From positions 62,001 to 126,000 of the forward strand of contig JAJSPD010000079.1 of assembly GCA_021307315.1 (NCBI GenBank): a DNA stretch of 64,000 bases, written 5' to 3'. A program made the translations under genes and the position numbers. Within the stretch, counting starts at the first letter, position 1. The number at the start of each line of letters is the position of its first letter. Positions 35,334 through 45,645 of this stretch are shown piece by piece. A model generated the notes under the pieces. That model saw only the letters and a list, made by a program, of their open reading frames with translations. It searched no databases and was not told the origin of the DNA. This stretch comes from Bisporella sp. PMI_857 (Eukaryota; Ascomycota; Leotiomycetes; Helotiales; Helotiaceae).

Positions 35334-35514
35334 GCAATTGTATTCGAGTCTATGTGCCAAACATTTCAGCTGGCCAAGCTATAACCGTCTAGTAAAAGCA
35401 TCCATTGCGTCGGCCTCCCAGCCTTATGACTGCTCTCGCCAATTTTATACACTTCTGTCGCTCGCACATTGCGATTATTGAGCTAATCTATTCTTGAACC
35501 ACAGACGAGTAGAG

Positions 35515-37268
35515 AGGCTTGTGATTGGAATCGACTACGGTACAATATATACAGGTTCGTAAGCTTTCTTCCCATGAAAATGACTTGACACAGAAGTTAA
35601 TTGTTGACTTTCTTTGAAACTTTTAGGGGTGGCATTCTGTCACAGTGGCCCAAGGAGCCCAACAATTGACGACATACAACTGATCGCCGACTGGCCAGGT
35701 CGTTACCACAATGCGCCCGACAAGAAGGTGTCCAGCGAGGTAGCATACTTCGATCAGCAATTTGAATGGGGAAGCAAGATAGCCCCTCACAGGGAACGCC
35801 ATGCGTGGACAAAGCTCTTGCTAGATGAGAGCCAGAGAGATACACAGTCGAGATTGATTCAGGAGCCCTTAGGCGGAGACGAAGAGGCTAATGATGCAAA
35901 TATTGCGCCACTGCCGATTAAAGAACCTGTAGAAATTGCCACCGACTTCCTCTCTGGAGTACGGACCCACCTGCAGTCCGTCTTGGAGGCGCGATATGGT
36001 AAATTGCTGAAACTGCTCCAACAAGAGGTTGTCATCACGGTGCCTGCTGTATGGTCGGATATGGCGAAGATTTCTATCTATGAAGCCGTTTGTAACGCGG
36101 GTTTCACGGCCGAAAATGCTAAAGTCTCTATGATGACGGAACCAGAGGCTGCTGCAATATATATCCTAAATGACATAAAAGACAGCTCATTTTCAAATGT
36201 CCGAGTAAGTTTCATTAACTTCTGCAACCTTTAAAGAAGCTGCTTGGCCAAGTATTCACACAATAAAAGCCAGGAGACCATTTTGTAGTCTGCGATGCAG
36301 GAGGAGTCGTAGTTGTAAGTCTTCCAAGTATAGTTTCCGCGTGTTTTAATTGACAAGTTTTGGCAGAATACTATCACATATCGAGTCGATTCTGTTAGTC
36401 CAAATCTAATAATTAAGGAAGCTGTTGTTGGCACAGGGGAGTAAATCTAGTCGCGATAGTGATTCTGCTGACGGTTGTAAAGGGGCGAAATGTGGTTCAG
36501 TTTTTGTAGATCGCGAGTTTAAGTTATGGCTGCGACGCAAACTAGGAATTGAGAGGTTTCGAAAGATCCGAAAGAATTTACTCAACGCTGGAAGCAGACT
36601 AATGAATGACTTCGAGAAAGGGAAAATATTTTTCGAGGGCGACGACATGTTCACTTACGTGTGGATGCCGCCAGAGATTGGGGGACAGGACGATCCGACG
36701 CTAGATTTGGTTGATCATGAGATCAGGATACCTCCGTGAGTGGTTCATTGCTGTCGTAATCCCCTCGCTAATATAGGCTAACTGACTCGTGAATTGCATA
36801 AGTGAGGCCATGCGTGAGATCTTCGATCCTTGTGTGAACCAGATTTTGACATTGATTGACGGTCAAATCGGGGAAGTCATGTCAAAGAGTGCAAATGTCA
36901 AGGTAATATGCTACCTTTCCTTTCACATTAGCATACTAACACGCCGCTCTTGTGCTAACTTTTCGCTTCAATATAGTATATCTTTCTGGCAGGGGGATTT
37001 GGAAGTTCGAAATTTCTATTCCAGAGAATGAAAGAACGCTATACGGAGCGTGAGATTGAAGTAATCAGACCATATAACCCGTGAGGCACCCTGATTTACA
37101 TGATGCCTTGATACTACCATGCACAATATAGCATTCCTTTAATAGCAGAGACATACTAATACTGAGATTCAACACAGCTGGTCCGCGGTGGTCCTTGGAG
37201 CTGTTATAGCAAAGTTAAATCTGTGGCAACTGCGTAGTTCAACTCCACAGTCTTCCTTTTTGCACTAG
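35515..37268 (+). pseudogene. Hsp70-like ATPase, truncated and frame-damaged
   Basis: Fungal divergent Hsp70/actin-fold ATPase. Segments by exon: 35515-35554 (VIGIDYGTIYTG, phosphate-1 loop), 35627-36204 (VAFCHSG..., VVITVPAVWSDMAK, SMMTEPEAAAIYIL), 36270-36314 (FVVCDAGGVVV, phosphate-2 loop, normally DAGGGTVD), 36367-36440 (TITYRVDSVSP), 36467-36735 (CGSVFVDREFKLWLRRKLG), 36803-36902, 36977-37080 (YIFLAGGFGSSKFL, adenosine loop) and 37178-37268. A one-base frame break near 36440-36466 has no splice solution I could find. The phosphate-2 loop is degenerate. The last exon stops soon after WSAVVLGAVIAK, about 150 residues short of normal. There is no start codon in frame before VIGIDYGT; the first exon instead fits the 3' donor of the preceding zinc-finger gene. 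Confidence 0.75.
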
Positions 37269-37597
37269 CAACAATGGAAAAGTGTAATCAACCCTTTGAT
37301 AAAAAAACACAATAAAAGAATCTGAATAGTTAAACCCCTAGCCAGCAAAAACTTGGCTGTATCCAAATGACTTATACTTTATCCTCTATTTGGAGGGAGG
37401 ATAGTAATGATCGTCTAGCACAAGTGGCCAGCTAGTACTACCAGTGTGCTGGCACAAGTGGTCATCGCTGTAGGGATCTGATTAAATAGCTGCAGTGGGT
37501 TTTACATACAAAATGTAATGCGAAATAATCAATAGCAGAATCACGCAAGACCTTAGAGGGTCATCTCGTGCCAGAAATAGGCTTTATTAGTGTAGGA
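37269..37597. other. Intergenic region
   Basis: No gene. Two small copies of cacaagtgg(c/t)ca(g/t) occur near 37418 and 37451. Confidence 0.4.
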
Positions 37598-37793
37598 AGT
37601 AGGGGTTTACGGATCCACATACGACCCACCAGGTCACGTGGTCCGCACAACCCCCATTTTGTAGAATCTAGAGTAGAACCTAATACAACAACAATCATTA
37701 CCATATCCGTCAAGAGCAAGAGCGTGGCCTATCATATAGAGCTACGCCTTTGGCCCCGTGGAAGGTAAGACACCAATACCATCAATTAGGCAG
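37598..37793 (+). repeat. Dispersed repeat family 2, copy 1 (about 190 bp)
   Basis: Aligns with 59354-59541 in the same orientation. Shared blocks include cgacccaccagg, tcacgtgg, cattttgtagaatctagag followed directly by tagaacctaatac, accatatcc, aagagcaagagc and ccccgtggaaggtaaga. Identity is high (about 85-90 % by eye), with a few small gaps. It has no coding frame of note. Confidence 0.85.
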
Positions 37794-38080
37794 AGGAATC
37801 AATTGGAGGATGGGTGAAGGTATCACGGCGATAAAATACAGGCTTGTAAGAGCGTTACGGATGATAATTATTATTAGCACCAGGTCTTTACGCTTGCATA
37901 ATAGTAGTTTGTGGCCTGTTGTTCTGTGACAGCGCAAGCTTGTCCGGAGCTGGGATTGTGCTAATGACTTAGCTTTCAAGCGAATTTCTGCTCTTTTTCT
38001 CAACGCTGCCGTCTATCAAGCGCGGCAGGATAGTTGCGCTGGCGCCTAGGAGCCAAGTCTTACACCTTTAGTGTCATGGC

Positions 38081-38117
38081 CTATATGTGTCATGTGAGGC
38101 TCACATGACACATATAG
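38081..38117. repeat. Perfect 18-bp inverted repeat with one-base centre
   Basis: Left arm ctatatgtgtcatgtgag (38081-38098), a single G at 38099, right arm ctcacatgacacatatag (38100-38117). The arms are exact complements. It lies at the left border of copy B of dispersed repeat family 1, so it may be the terminal palindrome or the fused ends of that element. Confidence 0.9.
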
Positions 38118-38192
38118 AAATAGGCTTAGCCTCATTCCAGAATCGTGGAAATAACATTCGTCTGGTACACCTAGATAAATCAAGGTTTCTCA
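38101..38192 (+). repeat. Dispersed repeat family 1, copy B
   Basis: Matches 12259-12344 (cacatgacacat, gaaatagg, ctcatt, agaatcgtg, ataaca, aaggtttctcac in order). The right arm of the adjacent palindrome forms its beginning. A further CACATGAC-containing inverted pair, without the rest of the repeat, occurs at 44558-44590. Confidence 0.7.
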
Positions 38193-38426
38193 CTTCAATA
38201 TCTATTTACTCCCACCTTTGCCAAACGCTAGCACAGCGGATGCACAGCGTGAGGGAGCCAACTTCTGCTCCTTAATCGACGGCAGCATCTATGAAGCGAC
38301 AGCGAGATGGATGCACCTCCAACAGGCCTTGAGCCGGTACTCCATCAGTTACATAGTACCTCGTTGATCACAATGGAATCTCAACAGTAATACATCCGCA
38401 AATATAATTGCATATCTTTGCATGAC

Positions 38427-39623
38427 CTACTTCGTATAAAAAGCCTTTCTTAGTGCACTTAGCTGGACATTCCAGATGGGCCTACCCAGAGCTATTAGCT
38501 TAGGCCCGAAGGAACCCAGAACAGAAGACACTCTCCATTCGTCTTCCTCTTTGTCTTGGCCAGTACATTCCGCCCCGCCAAACGTTGCGTTCCACCAATC
38601 TTTCTGCCATTTCTGAATGGCTTCGATCGCCTTTGGATGCCTCGGCTGAATATCTTTCGCGATAAGATAGAAGGGAGAGCGCTGTGCATGGATTTTCGCA
38701 GGTTTGAACAGCTGTATCTTTGAGAATTCTTCAAAACAATGCAGCAGCTCGACACTATGCCAAGAATCGACCTTGTGAAGCAGAATAATAAGTGTCCCGC
38801 CCGTCTTAATCCGCTTCATACCAAAGATCAGCTGCGAGATCGTGAGTCGGAGCGCTTCCCGATCTTGTCTGTATTCTGCTCTTCTATGCGTTCGCAGCAC
38901 TTGGCCGTCGCAAAGAACAATATCAAAATCAGCGCCTTGATACGGGACTGGGGTGATAAAATTGGCAGCTTCTGGGTGCTGAGAAGGTATTTCTGGCACG
39001 GGGGTGCCAAATTCAGCCGCCATCATAGTAATGTCCATGAATACCACTTGGACACGAGGATCTTCGCTCCCGTATGGTAGATGCATTGGGTGGCCGCCCA
39101 TTTCAGGAGGGAGGGTTATACCGCTGATACGAGCATCTGGGTTGACTTGCAGCAAACTCTAAGTATATCCGCCAGGGGCCATGCAGAGGTTCAACGCCTG
39201 AACTGTGATGTCGCTAGTGACCGTGAACGCTTCAGCCTTAGCCAGGTCCTTGCCAATATCCTTATTCATCTTATAAAACCGCTTTTGACCTTCTTCGTCT
39301 GCATTGTCCGCCCTCTTGCGGAGGGTGTCGAAATATATATCGCCGTTCGGATTTTCCCAGCCCTATAGATAGAATCAGTCCGTGTATCCGGGTAGAGTAA
39401 CGGCACGTCCTACCTTCTCTCGAAGCTGATTTAGATTTCTGAACACGGGTTCTATCTTGCAGAGGTAACTCTTCAGGATTTTGTCTGCGTTCGTAATCCT
39501 CACGGGGCCAGGACTTAGGACACTATTTGGCGACATGTTAGTCTTGGAAGGCTCCAAATTTTGCAGATCGTGCTGTGTGTCGATGGTTAGCTTTGCAAGC
39601 AATGGAGCAACCTCAGTGGCCAT
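38427..39623 (-). pseudogene. FtsJ-type (RrmJ-like) methyltransferase with one in-frame amber codon
   Basis: SAM-dependent methyltransferase of the fungal FtsJ domain family. Exon 1 is 39623-39414 and exon 2 is 39362-38427, joined in phase (382 codons). The core is readable: TVQALNLCMAPGGYT (SAM-binding loop), then TAG at 39161-39159, then SLLQVNPDARISGITLPPEM, FDIVLCDGQVL (acidic motif), GGTLIILLHKVDSWHS (catalytic Lys) and SPFYLIAKDIQP. Everything except the amber codon is open and family-like, and length is about normal. The stop falls immediately after the SAM loop, where relatives have a Trp, Lys or small residue. It is a very young pseudogene, a readthrough case or a sequencing error; no splice site removes the codon. 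Confidence 0.78.
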
Positions 39624-42600
39624 GTTTTAGATGATATTTAGATGATGGACAACTTTGATGATGATTTAATTGATGGCTTGATAGAGATGGTGGTGAATTG
39701 TGAACGATTTATCAATCCTCAAGACCTTATCATGTTTTCGGTTATGTAATGTTGGTGTTGGTCTGATATGTCCTGCATAAGAGACGCCTGCAAACAAGAT
39801 GTCTCATGGCCGTAAAATTTTCAGCCACAGGAGAATTGTAAAGCAGCGATGCTCGGACTAAAAGCAGCGGAGTTATAGCTTTTGGTTCCCTACCATCCAT
39901 TTCTTCCAGACAAAAAGCCTACTCCCATTTTGAAGCAAAACATTGAGTAAACGATTGTAAGCTAAGTAAATTACTTAATATCACTTCCAGACTCTTTTAT
40001 TACAAGAACATTGTTAAAATGGCGAAATTTCGTGGTATAGAAAAAGCAAGGTCAAGCTTGGCGATAAGGAAAAGTATAATTAATATATCCTCGCGAAACC
40101 TGCCTTGAATATATTATACAAGTAAAAGTTAGAAAGTTTAGAACATAATATTGGAGGTTAGGAGGCGAATAATATTAATTTGTATTAAGGTTTTTGTAAT
40201 GTACCAATTGACAACAGGACTCTCGCTTTGTAGAGATGTCGATTAGAATCTTATTTTTAGGACAGTTCTATCAAGATATGTCTGCAAAATATTATCTTCG
40301 GAAAATTATCCTCAGAACAGTTATGTCTCTAGAATTTTGTCTCCAAAACAAGTTGATCTGTAAAGGTTTGTCTGTCGAACAATAGGTTCTGGGGATTTTC
40401 CTCGCCTACAAGAAGTGATCGTGACTGGTCACATTGGATTCTGGGGCTAATTGCAAAATGCTATTCTGATAAGATAGTCTGCTTTCTAAATCCACTACCT
40501 AGTGAAGTCTCTTTTGTGCTAAGACTTATACCCATGTTTTAACTCAGCATTGTCAAGTAGAGGAGGATGAGTCTTTCTTGTGATGGCCTTTTCGATGCAC
40601 TACTACATGGAAGATCCTGAACTGTGCTGACGCTATTCCTTCTTTGGGCATGGGTTCCCCACTATATTTCGTGGCGTAGGGCTTAGCTCTGCCAATCATT
40701 CCTCCCTGTCATGATAAACCCAGGGATGAGGCTGTGCCTGCGAGGACTACTTCCTCGTTTTTGGTGTCGGCTCGTTCCAGCACGGCCAAAGGTCACAATG
40801 TGTTGGGGGACTACTTTCGATGGTCGATTCTATTTTGACGATCGTAAATCGTTCCTGGTACCGGTCAATCAGCTTTGTCACAACTGTAAATGTTGGAATG
40901 CATGTACATAGTTTCACGCGTTCCATATCGCGAGGATTGTGGGTCTCCTACTATCTATATAACTACCTGGCAATAGGCCGTAGCTTAGAAGAATCAACGA
41001 ATATCAAAACCACACCAGCAAGAGCGTAGTCACAGCTACTACGCCTTTTGCTACGTGGTAGGCATTCCGACAGTAAAACATATTGATATTATGCTCCATT
41101 TGCAGATTAATCAGGTCTAATGCTCCCGGTCCGAGATTTTCGATAGCTATTCGCTTTCCCCCATAAAATTGCTGGGTTTCCTGTGGATCCATCACGATTT
41201 CTCGTTGATAGACGTTCAAAGTGGCGATTACCTCGAGTTAATTGTGGGTTATCTCTCGTGCGCAAACCTCTGAATCAGACGAGCACGAACCGAGTATGGA
41301 CAGGATCTTGCGTGTCGCTGCTTAGATGATAGAATGTAAAGAGTGATCAAGTATGTAACTTCGAATAGTGAAAAGCAGCATCGACGATTCCGACTATGGA
41401 CATTGTTGAGTGCTTCTTTTCATGAGAACCAGGCCGAAATCATGGATGAATATGTGTCACTTGGTCATTGGTTGATAACAATAAGTTGTTACATAACATT
41501 GAATAGCTGCCTGGATAATAAAATCTACCAAAATACCAGCACAGCGGAAATGACCCCTGTACTTGCCTTTCGGGCACCCACGCCAGTGATACATTCTTCC
41601 AAGAAACCCAACAAATCAGCCTCGACAAAACCTATATGCTCATCCTGAGTCTCCCTAATGTATATCTTGAGTCGCCGAACGTCTGCTCCAAACAACTCAC
41701 ACAGAATCATATTTTGCTTACGTATGGGCAGTTCATCCGTTGGCAGGATTATGGTTCGTCCATGCATGATACCTTTCCTCCTGGACCTTGAAATACTCTA
41801 GAGTAGTCTTTCCATATTCCGGAACGTAAATCAGGTTCTAAATATTAATTTAACAACGGAGCCAGATGGGTATAATATCAAGTGAATTCACGAAGCCAGG
41901 GGGGCCGCACTTTAACATCCTCACCAAGAAAATCACCATTGGCTGCGAGATGATGCGGTCTAACATCGGCCAGGTCCTCGGCCGCGTCTCTGTTGTCAAT
42001 TAAAATAGTGAGACCATCTCCAATACTTTTGTGTGCTATTCCAAGCCAATCCATGTTACAAACACTGACGAAAAGATTTCCGGAGTTGGCTCGAACGATA
42101 TCGATCCGCAGAACGGCGCGCAGCCTTTTTCTGAAGTTCAGGGCATCCGGTCGAGCTTCTCCGCGATCGCACTGTTATCACAATGGGTTTACCTTCTCAC
42201 ATCCTGCATCTTCAAGGTGTTGTTCTGCGACCCATTCCCGTCACATTCGAAAATATAATAGTCCGTGATACACCAAAGTAGAGTAGGTATCGCCAATACT
42301 CCAGTCGGAGCGCTTATCAAGGCCTAAGTCTTAAGAATCTGGCGCTGGAGCCGCTGGATCGTCCGATTAAGCAGGGTCGACCGTCGAGCGTAGAAGATGT
42401 TATTGTGACCATGGAAGTCTATCGGAATGCGGGGTTAGATATTGGCCAGGAGCAAGAGAAGCAGGTTTGAATTATGTGGTCGGATAGTTGTTGCAGTCCG
42501 ATGTTTGAGGTGGTGGTCGTCTTGGAAAATTGCCATGGATCCCGATGGATCTGCCCGCTTCAGTTTTGTCTAGAATAACAAGCCGGTTGGAATGGAAGGA

Positions 42601-42779
42601 CGCTGCATCATACGTATACCCATCTTGTAGGTCTGGGTTACGCTCTTAGGCTACTCGATGCCGAGCTTGAATACGACAAGTTAAATATCAGAACACGTTT
42701 CAGTTCACCAACGTAGGCTGGATCCAAAAACGGCTCTCGGGGCTCTGCTGATCGGCTTTCAATTACCAAAGGCTTACGG
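39624..42779. other. 3.1-kb gene-poor region
   Basis: No confident gene. AT-rich to 40230, then a degenerate short-unit repeat (40230-40410). A minus-strand frame at 41767-41525 (GRTIILPTDELPIRKQNM, then ILCELFGADVRRLKIYI) and plus-strand readable pieces at 42030-42460 (for example LEPLDRPIKQGRPSSVEDVI) look like remains of protein genes, but I could not assign families or join exons. Confidence 0.45.
40230..40410 (+). repeat. Degenerate minisatellite, 14-18-bp units
   Basis: Successive units such as atgtctgcaaaatatt, atcttcggaaaatt, atcctcagaacagtt, atgtctctagaatttt, gtctccaaaacaagtt, gatctgtaaaggttt and gtctgtcgaacaata follow each other. The loose consensus is (g/a)TCT(c/g)yrRAAaatT. The units are too divergent to be a recent array. 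Confidence 0.5.
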
Positions 42780-42929
42780 TCAAACTTGGTTATATCGGAA
42801 CTCTCCGTGCCAAACCAACCTTCCGATATATTGAGGTTTCCGATATAACGAAGTCTATAATAGCTGCCTAAAGCTCGGCGAATCCAAGGTTCATTCCGAT
42901 ATAACGAGTTCCGATATAACTAGGTTTGA
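42780..42929. mobile_element. 150-bp MITE with 24-bp terminal inverted repeats
   Basis: The left end tcaaacttggttatatcgg (continuing aactc, 42780-42803) is the reverse complement of the right end (42906-42929) at 22 of 24 positions. Inside are further TTCCGATATAAC-like words at about 42821, 42837 and 42893. In total five copies occur, the left one inverted. Sub-terminal repetition of the transposase-binding word is typical of pogo/Tc1-type or other DNA transposon derivatives. No transposase is present. I could not confirm a target-site duplication. Confidence 0.75.
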
Positions 42930-43077
42930 TAGTAATAAAAAAGCTTGATTTCAAATGTTTTTAATAAAAACATATCATTACAGCAGAGCGTCATATTACC
43001 GATCAAGAACGACGTTTATCTGTAACTTATAATTAGCTGAGATAATTAGACGGTCTTTGTACACTAACTTTATTTAT

Positions 43078-44390
43078 TTATATCTGCTTTTCCAATTCGT
43101 ATAATTCGAGTTCATACCTCAAATGATCCACCTCTGCAGCTAAAAAAGTATTCACATTACATTCTTTCAGAATCCTCTGATTGTCAAAGACTTTCGTAGT
43201 CTTTGGTAGAGAAACTGAATCCCTTCTAAACTTCGAAACTGTAATCTCTATAGCTTCTAATTCATAAATCTGTGTCCAAACGGCATCCAGTTCATGAAGG
43301 CCAGGAATCTCAATGCAGCACATATGGTCGGATAAGCTTGTATGTAATGGTCTTTCGGCTTTACCAGCCATTATATTAGGCGCCGCTATCGAACTAAGAT
43401 TCTCGATTTCGATATTTATATGTGACTTCGAAGGAATCCCGGAACTCAATGATGACCATGATAAGGAATTCGGTAATTCTGGCTGCTGTTCGAATTCACA
43501 TGAATGTATCCAGGTCATTTCATTTTCAGTATTCGAGTGAGATAGTAAATCTACATCGGATCGACCGTCCACAGCCTCCGTACTCCAAGTTTCATGTGGG
43601 TGATTCCGGATCATATAGATAGAAATTTTGTCGTTCACTGTATCTAGACTCTCTTTTGGTGCCTTTATGCGGCGTAACAAGCCCTTCATTGACGAGCGCA
43701 TAGCTTGCTCATAGGGAGCTGAATGTAGTAATGTCGAATCGAAATCAAAAACGCGGGAGAGTTTCGAAAGATTATCCGTCCCATGGGTAAGAACTGAGCC
43801 TTTATCGTAGTGGGCCAAGAGCGATACTGAGTCTTGCCGCATGCGTTTTATCACTTTTTGACTGTTTGATTTCTCCAGGAGAATTTGTTGCTCTCGGGCG
43901 GATTTGCTTGAGAAAGTCAGAAGGGCACAGCGAAAGCGATACATGAGTCTTACCAGTTACATGCAGTAAGGAGAAGGCTCAAAGAATTTGTTTGGCGATC
44001 TATCGTTTTCTGGAGTCCCTCCAGAGCTTTACTATCCCGTAGTACTCGAAATCGCGCTTTCCATTCTAAGGGAGACTGGCCGTTACCACCGATAGCATTT
44101 GTGCAAGTCTCGATCTTGTTGACTAGTAGCTGGCAATGAGATAAGGTTTCGTCGAGGTTGATTGTTAATTGATAATGCGAAGTGGCAGCAGTGTCTAATT
44201 CAAGCCACTTTTGTATTTCTAACAACGCGTTTTTGAAAGGAATAAGCTGAAATGTGATGTCTAGTAGAATCGTCTCCGCATTTTCCCACTTCTTGTGAAG
44301 CTCTCGCAAGGTCGAGATTACCTTACAAGTTACCTCAATAATGTTAGCCAGTGCGCCGGCAGTTCCGATGATTGAAAGCGGTTCGGCCAT
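43078..44390 (-). CDS. Fungal NLR/G-protein-type N-terminal domain protein without effector domain
   Basis: Two exons, 44390-43954 and 43906-43078, join in phase (1266 nt, 421 aa). The start MAEPLSIIGTAGALANIIEV and the following helices (LRELHKKWENAETILLDI; LDETLSHCQLLVNKIETC) form the N-terminal helical domain common in fungal STAND/NACHT and G-alpha-like proteins. After the junction, CKSAREQQILLEKSNSQKVI and GTDNLSKLSRVFDFDSTLL match the linker that in relatives precedes a G-alpha-type P-loop domain. Here no P-loop (GxGxSGKS) follows. The chain continues as about 230 unrecognised residues and ends LRYELELYELEKQI. So it is an orphan N-domain, either truncated or a distinct adaptor. An upstream Met at 44510 would add a 40-residue extension not typical of the family. 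Confidence 0.7.
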
Positions 44391-45214
44391 CACTATATTG
44401 AGAAGAACCTTTATTGAAACAATGGTTAATAAAGTAATAATTTCTCGGGCGTTCCTTTTTTTAAGTTGTAGAATGGATAAAATTTGCAAGGCTGAGCACT
44501 TGCATACCAAATAATAACCGAAGTGTTTCGTGCATTATGCAGGCATAGCCCACGCTATTACATGTGTCACGGCAGTCACATGACATGGGTGCCATTTGTC
44601 TTTGTGAAGCTCTAAAACAAGCTAACAGGCCAATATCAATACGTGTTACGCGCGCTAGACTTTTAGCAAAAGTTTACTATGTATTCCAGCATTGCTCTTT
44701 TTGAGCTAATATTTTTTCGCTTTGGATTTTTGCTGATGTTGTATTGGGTTACACAGCAGGAGGTTACGTTCTTGGTTTCCTTACGCCTACATAGCGGGAT
44801 GGGGGCACGCTAGTTGGTTCTGTTATATTGAAAAGGATTAATCACTAAGTTGCCTACTCAGAAACAGAAACTTTACAGGTATAACAATAAAATGTCAATT
44901 GCTAGACTATCAATAAAGTTGAGCACAAAGCTTTTAAATCAAGTGTTAGTAGCTATTTGTATGTAGTTATGATCATGTGACCAGCGCCTGAAATGTGGGA
45001 CCTCGATCCTACTCAAACCTCGTACAACGAGAGCTTAGAACAATCAAGATCAGCGCTTGTAGAGCCAAAGCCTTTCGGCCCAAAACATTTAAATGTAAAA
45101 TGTTTGGACCCAAGATAGTTGATTATGCGATTATTATACTCGCCGACGATTTGATGCACCGGGCGATGCTTTAAATTCTTCGCAATCTTTTAATCAACAG
45201 AATATCAATCAGAC
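44391..45214. other. Intergenic region
   Basis: No gene seen. Contains acatgtgtcacggcagtcac followed by atgac near 44558, a CACATGA inverted pair resembling the core of repeat family 1. Confidence 0.4.
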
Positions 45215-45645
45215 GTGTTCGCTTACGTAAAATACCGACCTATCACTGCCAGTATTAAGGTTAAAGTGCCCGGAGAAGGTAATAATGAAGCATTGGTCCA
45301 ATTGGCTGTTTGGACTGCGGCACAGATAAAGAAGCTCAATGCTTTAAACGGGAAGTTGGCGGGTATTGCAATACCTCAGGTGCTCATTGCGGGTCATGAC
45401 TGGAAGGTGTGCAAAGCGTATCAAGAATATAATAACTAGATGGTAAGCATTCTCATTTAATTCTAATATTGTTTGTTTTCTACTGACCGCGGCAGGCCAT
45501 CTGGGGCAATACCGGATACGGCGGTAGCACATCCATCATGGGTATATATAAGACCATTGCCAGTATCTGGCCGAACGGAGTGATGGTTCAAAAAAGAAGT
45601 ACTGAGGTTACAGCCGAACACTGGGGGTTTATGAAAGTCACCCAT
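45215..45645 (+). pseudogene. Fragment of a fungal PD-(D/E)XK nuclease-like domain protein
   Basis: A readable exon (45215-45439) has ITASIKVKVPGEGNNEALVQ, then LAVWTAAQIKKLNAL and IPQVLIAGHDWKV. A second piece (about 45496-45640) has AIWGNTGYGGSTSIMGIYKT. This order (E.K....EA..QL..W..A....L.......P.....G..W, then G.T....GIYK......) resembles the C-terminal half of the fungal PD-(D/E)XK-like domain family, from memory. The N-terminal part is missing and no start is evident. Confidence 0.4.

Noticed and set aside
40230..40410. CRISPR-like array
   Set aside because: The units vary in length and sequence, there are no constant repeats with unique spacers, and the DNA is fungal.
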